In this document: piece by piece, positions 1-5,559 of the stretch
Numbering within the stretch: position 1 is the first letter of the stretch
Layout: each line of letters begins with the position of its first letter
NCBI GenBank assembly: GCA_945900695.1
Contig: CAMDJU010000153.1
Coordinates: 1-6,613 of the forward strand
Reading direction: 5' to 3'
Length of the DNA stretch: 6,613 nucleotides
DNA from: Bordetella parapertussis
GTDB lineage: Bacteria > Pseudomonadota > Gammaproteobacteria > Burkholderiales > Burkholderiaceae_C
The notes under the pieces: model-generated
Told to the model about the DNA's origin: nothing
The model's input: only the letters and a program-made list of their open reading frames with translations
The model's database searches: none
Translations under genes and position numbers: made by a program

Positions 1-437
1 CCAATGATGTTGACGATGCGCCCTTGGCCACGCTGGCCCATGCGCTTGATACACGGGTCGGTCATGTGCACATAACTGAAAAACTTGGCCTGCATGGCGT
101 TGTGCCAGTCCTGGGGGGTGAGGTCGTCCACCGGCACCCGCTGCGCCGCGCCGGCGCTGTTGACCAGCACCTGCACCGGCCCAGCCACAGATTCGGCCTG
201 GTCCAGCGCTTGCAAAGCCGCGTTGGCATCGCGCAAATCAGCGGCCACGGTATGCACCTGATCGGCGCTGGCGCCCTCCGTGATGAGTTGGTCGCGGGCC
301 TTGGCCAAGGTCTCGGTGTTGCGCGCCACCAAAGTGACCCGCGCCCCCTGCGCCACAAACGCCTGGGCGCAAGCAAAGCCAATGCCTTGGCTGCCGCCGG
401 TGATCAAAACATGTTCGCCTTTGAGTCCCAAGTCCAT
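1..437 (-). CDS. SDR family NAD(P)-dependent oxidoreductase, C-terminus beyond left edge
   Basis: This is the first 145 codons of a short-chain dehydrogenase/reductase, a cytoplasmic Rossmann-fold enzyme that oxidises or reduces a hydroxyl/keto group using NAD(P). The cofactor motif TGGSQGIG is at residues 13-20, the adenine-contact Asp is D67 in AADLRD, and the NSAG motif is at residues 93-96. R39, after the second beta strand (TLVARN), suggests a preference for NADP(H); that is inference. The catalytic Ser and the YxxxK motif would lie beyond the edge, so activity and subfamily cannot be judged. The ATG at 437-435 is chosen because AAGGA (449-445) sits 7 bases upstream and the glycine-rich motif then falls at the usual distance from the N-terminus. 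The gene diverges from the VOC gene across a 554-base gap. The family call is firm; the substrate is unknown. Confidence 0.9.
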   Translation of the reverse strand, partial: MDLGLKGEHVLITGGSQGIGFACAQAFVAQGARVTLVARNTETLAKARDQLITEGASADQVHTVAADLRDANAALQALDQAESVAGPVQVLVNSAGAAQRVPVDDLTPQDWHNAMQAKFFSYVHMTDPCIKRMGQRGQGRIVNII

Positions 438-571
438 GAGGTATTCCTTGTTGTGATTGGCGCGCATTGTCGCTCTTTACGCTGCCAGATGTTGTCGCTT
501 GGGGCGCTGGGTTGTGATGCCATATCGGGGTTTGCGTGGCATTGAACTTCACCTCTCAAACCGCCATCTCG

Positions 572-629
572 GGGTATGCAAGCTTCCTCCAGTCGCTGCG
601 CTCCGATGTCGTCGGGCCCGCACACCCAC
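572..629 (-). repeat. Left arm of an imperfect inverted repeat pair
   Basis: Read on the minus strand, this arm matches the plus strand at 750-806. The core at 589-617 agrees with 761-789 at 27 of 29 bases and includes the shared string ACATCGGAGCG. Outside the core both arms keep GTGGGTG on one side (623-629 here) and a TACCC end on the other, with weaker similarity between. About 120 bases separate the arms. I infer a dispersed intergenic repeat present twice in opposite orientation; a structured RNA is less likely. Confidence 0.6.
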
Positions 630-749
630 TCGTGCCGGTTTCCATGGGATATTGGGAAGCAGGTTGTTGGCGCGTAAAAACATTTGCCATTCACCAACAA
701 GAAGGCATGCACACAGTCGCATGAATATATGCAGCTCGCAGCACCGATG

Positions 750-806
750 GTGGGTGCGTCGCCCGACAACATCGGAGCGAAGCGACTGGCGGAGGGCGGC
801 GTACCC
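750..806 (+). repeat. Right arm of an imperfect inverted repeat pair
   Basis: This is the partner of 572-629 in opposite orientation. The core at 761-789 matches the reverse complement of 589-617 at 27 of 29 positions, with GTGGGTG at 750-756 and a TACCC end at 802-806. Unlike the left arm, this copy continues into a perfect 7-bp hairpin at 786-811. That difference argues against two exact copies of one insertion sequence end and fits two diverged members of a repeat family. Confidence 0.6.
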
Positions 807-811
807 GCCAG
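786..811. repeat. GC-rich hairpin, REP-like
   Basis: CTGGCGG (786-792) and CCGCCAG (805-811) are perfect reverse complements around a 12-base loop. An alternative 5-bp stem, GGCGG (795-799) with CCGCC (805-809), would compete with it. No T run follows, so it does not look like an intrinsic terminator. A GC-rich palindrome at the edge of a repeat unit between genes resembles repetitive extragenic palindromes; assigning it to that class is inference. Confidence 0.45.
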
Positions 812-868
812 CGGGGCGTGCTCAGCCAAAGCGAGGCGAGCCACACAAGCTCAACTCACAAACATCCC

Positions 869-897
869 AATAAATTGGAATCTGACCCCCATTTATT
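869..897. repeat. AT-rich stem-loop
   Basis: AATAAATTGG (869-878) pairs with CCCATTTATT (888-897) at 9 of 10 positions around a 9-base loop. On the minus strand the loop and one arm read GGGGTCAGATTCCAATTT. From memory, strings of this type recur near mobile-element remnants in Proteobacteria, but I cannot confirm that here. The element overlaps the possible VOC promoter at 875-903, so it could also be an operator-like site. Confidence 0.4.
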
Positions 898-903
898 TGT
901 ATT
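875..903 (+). promoter_or_regulatory. Possible sigma-70 promoter for the VOC gene
   Basis: TTGGAA (875-880) and TGTATT (898-903) are separated by exactly 17 bases; each matches the sigma-70 consensus hexamer at 4 of 6 positions. They lie in the most AT-rich part of the intergenic region and would leave a leader of roughly 80 bases before the ATG at 992. The match is modest and there is no independent support. Confidence 0.3.
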
Positions 904-936
904 CGCCTTGGCATCCTCATCAGGCAAAATCGGCCC

Positions 937-950
937 GCCCCAATCGGGGC
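937..950 (+). other. Short GC hairpin in the predicted leader of the VOC gene
   Basis: GCCCC (937-941) and GGGGC (946-950) form a perfect 5-bp stem with an AATC loop, about 40 bases before the VOC start codon. No T tract follows, and the ribosome binding site (GGAGA, 980-984) stays outside the stem. It may only affect mRNA stability or translation; no known riboswitch pattern is visible. Confidence 0.25.
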
Positions 951-991
951 AGTTCCCCCGTTGTTCGTTCACACCCCTTGGAGATGCCCCC

Positions 992-1555
992 ATGATTCCT
1001 GACCTCAAGTTGCGCCACATGGGCATGTTTGTGCGCGACATCGACACCATGGCCGCGTTTTACACCGAGGTGTTGGGGTTTTTGATCACCGACCGCGGCG
1101 ATGTGCGCGGGCAAAAGGTGGTGTTTTTGAGCCGCGATGCGCATTCGCACCACCAGTTGGTGATGGAAAGCGGTCGCCCCCCTGGCGAGGGGCCGGGCTA
1201 CGGTTTGCAGCAAATTTCGTTTTGGGTGCCCCAGCTCGATGGTCTGCGGGTGATGCACCAGCGGGTGCGCGAGCGCCAAGACACGGGATTGATCCAGTGC
1301 GTGGACCACGGTAACTCTTGGTCCCTTTATTTCCGCGACCCCGAGGCCAACCGCATTGAGGTCTATACCGACACGCCTTGGCACATTGCCCAGCCGTATT
1401 TGGAGCCGCTGGACCTGGACCTGAGCAACGCCGAGATCACCCGCCGCACCGAGCAACACATGGTGGGCAACCCCAGCAAACAAGACCGAGCCGATTGGGT
1501 GGCGGCCTTTGCCGAGCAAATCCGCGCCAACCACGCCGCGCGCAATCAGGCCTGA
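992..1555 (+). CDS. VOC family protein (glyoxalase / extradiol dioxygenase-like)
   Basis: A 187-residue cytoplasmic protein of the vicinal oxygen chelate superfamily, with one pair of beta-alpha-beta-beta-beta modules over about residues 5-128. The usual metal-ligand positions are H9 (LRHMGMFVRD) and E123 (NRIEVYTD). The position where many relatives carry a second His has Q74 (LQQISFWV). H53-H54 before QLV and the DTPW stretch (127-130) recall catechol-dioxygenase-like VOC proteins often annotated in Burkholderiales. From memory the Gln is common in that subgroup, so the protein need not be inactive. A charged C-terminal tail follows residue 140. The ATG at 992 is chosen over an in-frame ATG at 818 because GGAGA (980-984) lies 7 bases before it and the VOC fold begins there; the 818 start would translate repeat DNA. 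Reaction and substrate are unknown. It faces the Bug cluster tail to tail. Confidence 0.88.
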   Translation: MIPDLKLRHMGMFVRDIDTMAAFYTEVLGFLITDRGDVRGQKVVFLSRDAHSHHQLVMESGRPPGEGPGYGLQQISFWVPQLDGLRVMHQRVRERQDTGLIQCVDHGNSWSLYFRDPEANRIEVYTDTPWHIAQPYLEPLDLDLSNAEITRRTEQHMVGNPSKQDRADWVAAFAEQIRANHAARNQA

Positions 1556-1652
1556 GGGCGGCCCACAACTGCACCTCGACACGCTCACGCACAAGCACAC
1601 GCCAGCGGACCCGCACCAGCCCACGCGCGGTGCAGGCGCTGGTCGCAGCAAC
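1556..1652. other. Convergent intergenic spacer without a clear terminator
   Basis: These 97 bases lie between the convergent ends of the VOC and Bug genes, where a bidirectional terminator would be expected. The only pairing I see is ACCAGC (1615-1620) with GCTGGT (1638-1643) around a 17-base loop, with no T run on either strand. Termination here may be Rho-dependent or absent; the sequence does not settle it. Confidence 0.4.
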
Positions 1653-2636
1653 TCAGTCGGCGGTGACGTTGTATTTTTGAACCGAGCCCACCCAGCGCTC
1701 GATTTCTTCTTGCAAAAACGCTTGTTGCTGGCCCGGCGCGATGTTGAGCAGTCGCCCACCATCGCGCTCGACGCGGGCGATGAACTCGGGTTCGCGGTTG
1801 ATTTGGGCCATGGCCTCGCGCAATTTGGCCACCACCGCTGGCGGGGTACCGGCGGGGGCAAAAATGCCAAACCAGCTCTCGCCCTCAAAGCGGGTCAAGC
1901 CGGTTTCGTTGACGGTGGGCACTTGGGCCAGGTGTGGGCTGCGCGCAGCAGAAGAAACCACCAATCCCTTGAGCTTGCCCGACTGCACGTATTGTTTAGA
2001 GGCCGACATGTTGTCAAACATCACATCCAAGCGCCCGCCCATCATCTCTTGGTGAGCGGGGGCCGCGCCCTTGAAGGGCACGTGCAAAGCCTCGATGCCC
2101 AAACTGCTGAGCAAGACCGCGCCCCACACATGCTGCAAGGTGCCCACACCACCCGAGCCATAGCTGAGTCGGCCTGGGCGCTCTTTGCCGTACTTGACCA
2201 AGTCGGCCATGTTGTTGACGGGCAAGTCGGCGCGCGCCAGCATGACAAACGGGTAAGCCGAGATATAGCCCAATGGGATGAAGTCGCGCGCGGGTTCATA
2301 TGACAAATTTTTGATCAAGGCCTTGTTCATCACCATGTTGAAGATGCCCCCCATCAACAAGGTGTGGCCGTCGGCCGGGGCTTTGGCGACAAATTCGGTG
2401 CCCACCAAGGAGCCCGCGCCAGCGCGGTTCTCCACCACCGTGGGTTGGCGCAAAACCTCGGTGAGCCTTTGCGCCATGTTGCGCGCCAAGATATCGGTGC
2501 CGCCGCCCGGAGGCTGGGGCACGACCAAGCGAATGGGGCGGTTGGGAAACTCTTGAGCGCCCGCGGCCCAGCACAACAGAGCGGCCAACGCGCCCACAGC
2601 GCCGCGCCGCCACATCAATAAAGTTTTATGTTCCAT
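1653..2636 (-). CDS. Bug family (TctC-like) periplasmic solute-binding protein
   Basis: A 327-residue protein of the Bug family, the periplasmic receptors of tripartite tricarboxylate transporters, which mostly bind small organic acids, amides or aromatic carboxylates. An Arg-rich start, a hydrophobic core (about residues 12-25) and an AGA site predict signal peptidase I cleavage near residues 27/28. Family signatures appear in order: first ligand loop PQPPGGGTD (40-48), ENRAGAG (69-75), KAPADG (85-90), YGSGGVGT (159-166), HVPFKG (185-190) and the PAGTPP segment (261-266). Length and order are normal and the gene is intact. The ATG at 2636 has a strong AGGAG (2648-2644) 7 bases upstream. It lies 101 bases downstream of the ModA-like gene, so it may share that transcript or use its own promoter. 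No TctA/TctB genes are nearby, and the ligand cannot be predicted. Confidence 0.93.
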   Translation of the reverse strand: MEHKTLLMWRRGAVGALAALLCWAAGAQEFPNRPIRLVVPQPPGGGTDILARNMAQRLTEVLRQPTVVENRAGAGSLVGTEFVAKAPADGHTLLMGGIFNMVMNKALIKNLSYEPARDFIPLGYISAYPFVMLARADLPVNNMADLVKYGKERPGRLSYGSGGVGTLQHVWGAVLLSSLGIEALHVPFKGAAPAHQEMMGGRLDVMFDNMSASKQYVQSGKLKGLVVSSAARSPHLAQVPTVNETGLTRFEGESWFGIFAPAGTPPAVVAKLREAMAQINREPEFIARVERDGGRLLNIAPGQQQAFLQEEIERWVGSVQKYNVTAD

Positions 2637-2664
2637 TTGGGGTCTCCTGAATGAGTTTGTGTAA

Positions 2665-2694
2665 ATTTTTGGGAATTCATCATGACAGGTTCAA
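2665..2694 (-). promoter_or_regulatory. Possible promoter before the Bug gene at 1653-2636
   Basis: On the minus strand TTGAAC (2694-2689) and AAAAAT (2670-2665) are 18 bases apart, each with 4 of 6 consensus matches. They lie in the only AT-rich part of the 101-base gap downstream of the ModA-like gene and would leave a leader of about 20-25 bases containing the AGGAG site. It is weak evidence that this Bug gene can be transcribed separately. Confidence 0.25.
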
Positions 2695-2737
2695 GCGCTG
2701 GTGCGCGCGAACCCAGGTGCTGCATAAGGGCTCGGCA

Positions 2738-3439
2738 TCAAACCGGCAAAAAGCCCAACTCGGTGCGCAACTTGGCCAACGCCGGGCTGGCCAAGTGCGA
2801 GATCAAGGCTTGGGCCATATCGACTTGGCGGGCGCGTTTGGCCAACACCGCGGTGTACATCGTGGCGAGTTCGTGCGCTTTGGGCAAGTCACCCACCAAC
2901 TGCACGCCGGGGGTGGACAAAATTTCGGTCACCTGGGTGCAGCCGATGGCTTTGGGGTCTTTGCTCAGGCCCATGGCCTTCATCGCAGTGGCACCGTTGG
3001 GGTGGGGCCGCAAACGGTCGGCCAGCTCATCGGCCACGCCCAGTTTTTGCAACACCTTCATGAAGTGAATGCCCGCCGTGGCCAGTTGCGGGTCGGGGAA
3101 GTAAATCGCACTGGCCTTGCGCAAGCTTTCGCGCAATGCATCGGGCGTGGACACCGCGACGGGGGGCTGACCGGCCAGCACGGCCACGCCGGTTTTGACC
3201 ACACCGAGGTCGTGCGCCGTATCGGCCATGGCCAGACCTTGTTGAATCAAGTCTTGCACCATGGGGCGGGTGAGGATGAGCACGTCACAGGGCGTGCCGT
3301 CGGTGAGTTTTTGCTTCATGGCACCGACCGCGCCAAAAGTGCCGCTCAGGTGCAGATCGTGCTGCGATTCAAAGTCATCGGCCAAGGCGCGCACCAAACC
3401 TTGCGCTGCGCCCCCACTCAGGATGTTCAAGGTGATCAT
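2738..3439 (-). CDS. ModA-like solute-binding-fold protein without signal peptide
   Basis: A 233-residue protein of the type 2 periplasmic-binding fold, related to molybdate-binding ModA and the SBP_bac_11 group. Visible family features are the SGGAAQGL ligand loop (8-15), FGAVGAMKQKLTDGTPCDVLIL (35-56, analogous to the GAPADV segment of ModA), the TAGIHF hinge segment (121-126) and RPHPNGATAM (144-153). It begins MITLNILSGG, directly at the first beta strand, with no signal peptide, so it should stay in the cytoplasm. From memory, other bacteria have similar signal-less members of unknown function. The ATG at 3439 lies 5 bases after the stop of the Bug gene at 3445; its ribosome binding site is weak, which suggests translational coupling. 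A start at 3487 would add residues overlapping the neighbour without adding a signal sequence. Molybdate as ligand is not supported, because no modB or modC is adjacent. Confidence 0.85.
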   Translation of the reverse strand: MITLNILSGGAAQGLVRALADDFESQHDLHLSGTFGAVGAMKQKLTDGTPCDVLILTRPMVQDLIQQGLAMADTAHDLGVVKTGVAVLAGQPPVAVSTPDALRESLRKASAIYFPDPQLATAGIHFMKVLQKLGVADELADRLRPHPNGATAMKAMGLSKDPKAIGCTQVTEILSTPGVQLVGDLPKAHELATMYTAVLAKRARQVDMAQALISHLASPALAKLRTELGFLPV

Positions 3440-3444
3440 GTTGC

Positions 3445-4422
3445 TCAGTCCATTTTGATGTTGGCAGCGCGAATGACTTGGGCCCATTTGGTCACATCGT
3501 CTTGGATGTACTTGTCAAACACGGTGGGGCTCATGACCATGGGCACCGCGCCCTGTTTGGCCCATTGCTGGCGCACATCAGCTTGGGAGGCAATTTTGGA
3601 GACGGCTTGGTTGAGCCGATCGACCACGTCCTTGGGGGTGCCTTTGGGGGCCATCAAGCCAACCCAAATGGCGGCCTCGTAACCGGGCACGCCCGCCTCC
3701 GACAAGGTGGGCACATCGGGCAACACTTCCGAGCGCTGGCGCCCGGTGGTGGCAATGGCGCGCACCTTGCCCGCTTTGACCTGCTCGGTCATGGTGGTCA
3801 CCGCATCGAACATCAAATCCACCTGGCCCCCCAGCACATCGGTGCGGGCCCCCGAACTGCCTTTGTAGGGAATGTGCACCAGGTCAATTTTGGCCATGCT
3901 TTTGAACAACTCGCCGGCCATGTGATAGGGCGTGCCCGGCCCAGAAGACGCATAGTTGAGTTTGCCCGGCTGGGCCTGCGCGCGCTTGATCAGATCGGCC
4001 GCGTTTTGCATGCCGGTGCCGGGATAAGCCACCAGCACCAGGTCGGAGTAATTGATCGGGGCCACACCCACAAAGTCGCGCAGCAAGCTGTAGGGCTTGT
4101 TGGGGATCAAGGTTTCATTGACGGTGGAGGCATTGGACATGAGCAACAAGGTGTAGCCGTCGGCCGGGGCTTTGGCCGCCACATCGGTGCCAATGACCGA
4201 GCCCGCACCGGGCTTGTTGTCGACCACGAAGGACTGTCCCAAAGCGTCTTGCAAGCGCTGGGCGATGAAGCGCGCGTAGTTGTCGGCTGGCCCGCCGGTG
4301 GCAAAAGGCACCACGATTTTGACCGGGCGCTGGGGGTAGCCTTGGGCCCCCACCCAGGTGCTGGCGGCGAGCGCAGCCACCAAGGTCAACAGGTTGCGGC
4401 AACGTGGAAACAAGCTTCTCAT
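3445..4422 (-). CDS. Bug family (TctC-like) periplasmic solute-binding protein
   Basis: A 325-residue Bug family receptor, exported to the periplasm. The N-terminus MRSLFPRCRN plus a hydrophobic stretch (11-23) ends in VGA, with predicted cleavage near residues 26/27. Signatures in order are PFATGGPADN (39-48), DNKPGAG (68-74), KAPADG (84-89), YASSGPGT (157-164) and HIPYKG (183-188). The first ligand loop is unusual: Ala-Thr replaces the common Pro-Pro and Asn follows the conserved Asp, which may alter ligand choice. Two starts are possible. The ATG at 4422 is preferred, with GAGAA about 8 bases upstream and an 11-base gap after the previous stop. An in-frame GTG at 4437 would add five residues and overlap that stop by 4 bases (GTGA). 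In both cases translation is probably coupled to the Bug gene at 4434-5429. It lies between that gene and the ModA-like gene. The ligand is unknown. Confidence 0.92.
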   Translation of the reverse strand: MRSLFPRCRNLLTLVAALAASTWVGAQGYPQRPVKIVVPFATGGPADNYARFIAQRLQDALGQSFVVDNKPGAGSVIGTDVAAKAPADGYTLLLMSNASTVNETLIPNKPYSLLRDFVGVAPINYSDLVLVAYPGTGMQNAADLIKRAQAQPGKLNYASSGPGTPYHMAGELFKSMAKIDLVHIPYKGSSGARTDVLGGQVDLMFDAVTTMTEQVKAGKVRAIATTGRQRSEVLPDVPTLSEAGVPGYEAAIWVGLMAPKGTPKDVVDRLNQAVSKIASQADVRQQWAKQGAVPMVMSPTVFDKYIQDDVTKWAQVIRAANIKMD

Positions 4423-4433
4423 GATCGGTGTTC

Positions 4434-5429
4434 TCACTCTAATTTGCCCATGCGCCGAACCACATCGCTCATGCGTTTGATATCGGCTTGGACGTACTTT
4501 TCAAAATCGGCGCTGTCCAAAAACTGGACCGGGCTGCCTGCATTGTGGATGACCTCGCGCGCCTTGGTGTCTTGAGCGGCCATGCGCGCAGCGGTGCGCA
4601 GGCGTTGCACCACCGCTTCGGGTGTGCCACTGGGCACAAACAGGCCCGACCACTGGGCGTATTCGGCATTGAAACCTTGGTCTTTCAGGCTGGGCACATC
4701 GGGCATGGACTCGAGCTTGCCCGTGCCCCAATGGCCCAGCACCCGGATCTTGCCCGCTTTGACGTGTTGCAACACGGTGGACGGCCCGGTGGAGACGGCC
4801 TCAATTTGCCCACCCAACAAAGCCAGCACCGCTGGGCCTGCGCCGGTGAAAGGCACATGGGTGAGCGCGATGGCGCTGGCTTGGGCCAATATTTCCATGG
4901 GCACATGCATGGTGCCGTAATTGCCCGACGAGCCGTAGTTGATGGCCTTGGGACGGCGGCGGGCGTCTTCCACAAATTCTTTGGCGGTTTTCCACGGCGC
5001 ATCGGCGCGCACGGCCAACACCGTGGGGTCGGCGGTATAGCGGGCAATGGGGCGCAAATCGGTGTGGGCGTACATGGCGGGGCGGCCAACCAATGTATCG
5101 GCCTCGGGAATCACGCTCAAAGATGACAAGGCCATCAACACCGTGTACCCATCGGGCTTGGCCTTGGCCACCATGCCCATGCCAATGCCGCCGCCCGCGC
5201 CGGGCTTGTTCTCGATCACCACCGGCTGACCGAGTTCGCGCGCCATGGCCTCCGCCACAGGCCGGGCCACGATATCGGCCACGCCACCCGGTGGAAAGGG
5301 AACGACCATGGTGATGGACTTATTCGGGAAAGCGGGCTGGGTTTGTGCCGCCAATGGGGCACAGAATCCAACTGCTGCCATCCACATGGCAACAGCAAAA
5401 CATCGAAGGGGGTGCAAGGTCTGTGTCAT
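4434..5429 (-). CDS. Bug family (TctC-like) periplasmic solute-binding protein
   Basis: A 331-residue Bug family receptor and probably the first gene of a minus-strand operon with the Bug gene at 3445 and the ModA-like gene. A signal peptide is visible: hydrophobic residues 11-27 ending in PLAA, with cleavage near 28/29. Signatures in order are PFPPGGVAD (44-52, the canonical first ligand loop), ENKPGAG (73-79), KAKPDG (89-94), YGSSGNYGT (165-173) and HVPFTG (191-196). The stretch at about 106-124 (VIPEADTLVGRPAMYAHTD) is longer than in the two neighbouring paralogues, which suggests a different Bug subgroup and ligand. The ATG at 5429 has AGGAG (5440-5436) 6 bases upstream. C23 in the signal region does not form a lipobox, so it is not a lipoprotein. 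A 130-base gap separates it from srkA upstream. No membrane transporter subunits are present. Confidence 0.93.
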   Translation of the reverse strand: MTQTLHPLRCFAVAMWMAAVGFCAPLAAQTQPAFPNKSITMVVPFPPGGVADIVARPVAEAMARELGQPVVIENKPGAGGGIGMGMVAKAKPDGYTVLMALSSLSVIPEADTLVGRPAMYAHTDLRPIARYTADPTVLAVRADAPWKTAKEFVEDARRRPKAINYGSSGNYGTMHVPMEILAQASAIALTHVPFTGAGPAVLALLGGQIEAVSTGPSTVLQHVKAGKIRVLGHWGTGKLESMPDVPSLKDQGFNAEYAQWSGLFVPSGTPEAVVQRLRTAARMAAQDTKAREVIHNAGSPVQFLDSADFEKYVQADIKRMSDVVRRMGKLE

Positions 5430-5490
5430 TTTTCTCTCCTGGAGATGGGTCTCACTTTCGGCACCTGCCGGGGTCAGTGCACTCTATCAC

Positions 5491-5520
5491 CCTTGAAGGC
5501 CGTGTTGTGGCCAAGGTTTT
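5491..5520 (+). terminator. Possible stem-loop followed by T-rich tract, between srkA and the Bug gene
   Basis: On the plus strand CCTT-GAA-GGCC (5491-5501) can pair with GGCC-AAGG (5509-5516), leaving a GAA bulge and a 7-base loop, followed by TTTT (5517-5520) and more T-rich sequence. The T run is on the plus strand, whereas srkA and the Bug gene are read from the minus strand, where no T run follows the stem. It could stop antisense transcription or be a chance palindrome; it is not a convincing srkA terminator. Confidence 0.25.
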
Positions 5521-5559
5521 AGGGTTTGTTCGCCATGATTTGTCTCGCCTGAGCGCCCA

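Larger units (their letters stand above)
438..991. other. Gene-free divergent intergenic region with repeats and hairpins
   Basis: This 554-base stretch separates the divergently transcribed SDR and VOC genes. No frame in it encodes a recognisable protein, and the open frames present run through repeat DNA. It contains an imperfect inverted repeat (572-629 with 750-806), a GC-rich 7-bp hairpin (786-811), a smaller inverted repeat (TTGTTGG 664-670 with CCAACAA 694-700), an AT-rich stem-loop (869-897) and a leader hairpin (937-950). It should also carry the promoters for both flanking genes. Its content resembles remnants of dispersed intergenic repeats more than a decayed gene, but that is inference. 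Confidence 0.6.

Noticed and set aside
404..873. Open frames on both strands through the inverted repeats
   Set aside because: The translations reflect the repeat sequence in both orientations and match no protein family I recognise, so I treat the region as non-coding.
818..991. In-frame 58-residue N-terminal extension of the VOC protein
   Set aside because: It would translate intergenic repeat DNA, lacks a good ribosome binding site, and the VOC fold begins at the ATG at 992, which has GGAGA upstream.
1615..1643. Possible terminator between the convergent VOC and Bug genes
   Set aside because: The stem is only 6 bp with a long loop and no T run on either strand.
920..1888. Minus-strand open frame of 322 codons across the VOC gene and the end of a Bug gene
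   Set aside because: It overlaps two supported genes in other frames and has a low-complexity translation with no family match.
2738..3439. Calling the ModA-like gene modA of a molybdate ABC transporter
   Set aside because: There is no signal peptide and no modB or modC neighbour, and the ligand-loop sequences differ from classical ModA.
2651..3682. Long plus-strand open frame (343 codons) opposite the ModA-like and Bug genes
   Set aside because: It is antisense to genes with clear family motifs, its translation is rich in His, Gln and Gly with no recognisable domain, and such mirror frames are expected in high-GC DNA.
3478..4575. Long plus-strand open frame (365 codons) opposite two Bug genes
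   Set aside because: It mirrors the coding strand of two well-supported Bug genes, crosses their junction and shows no domain.
5361..5363. Cys23 in the Bug signal region as a lipoprotein site
   Set aside because: The preceding residues (AVGF) do not form a lipobox, and a normal signal peptidase I site follows at PLAA.
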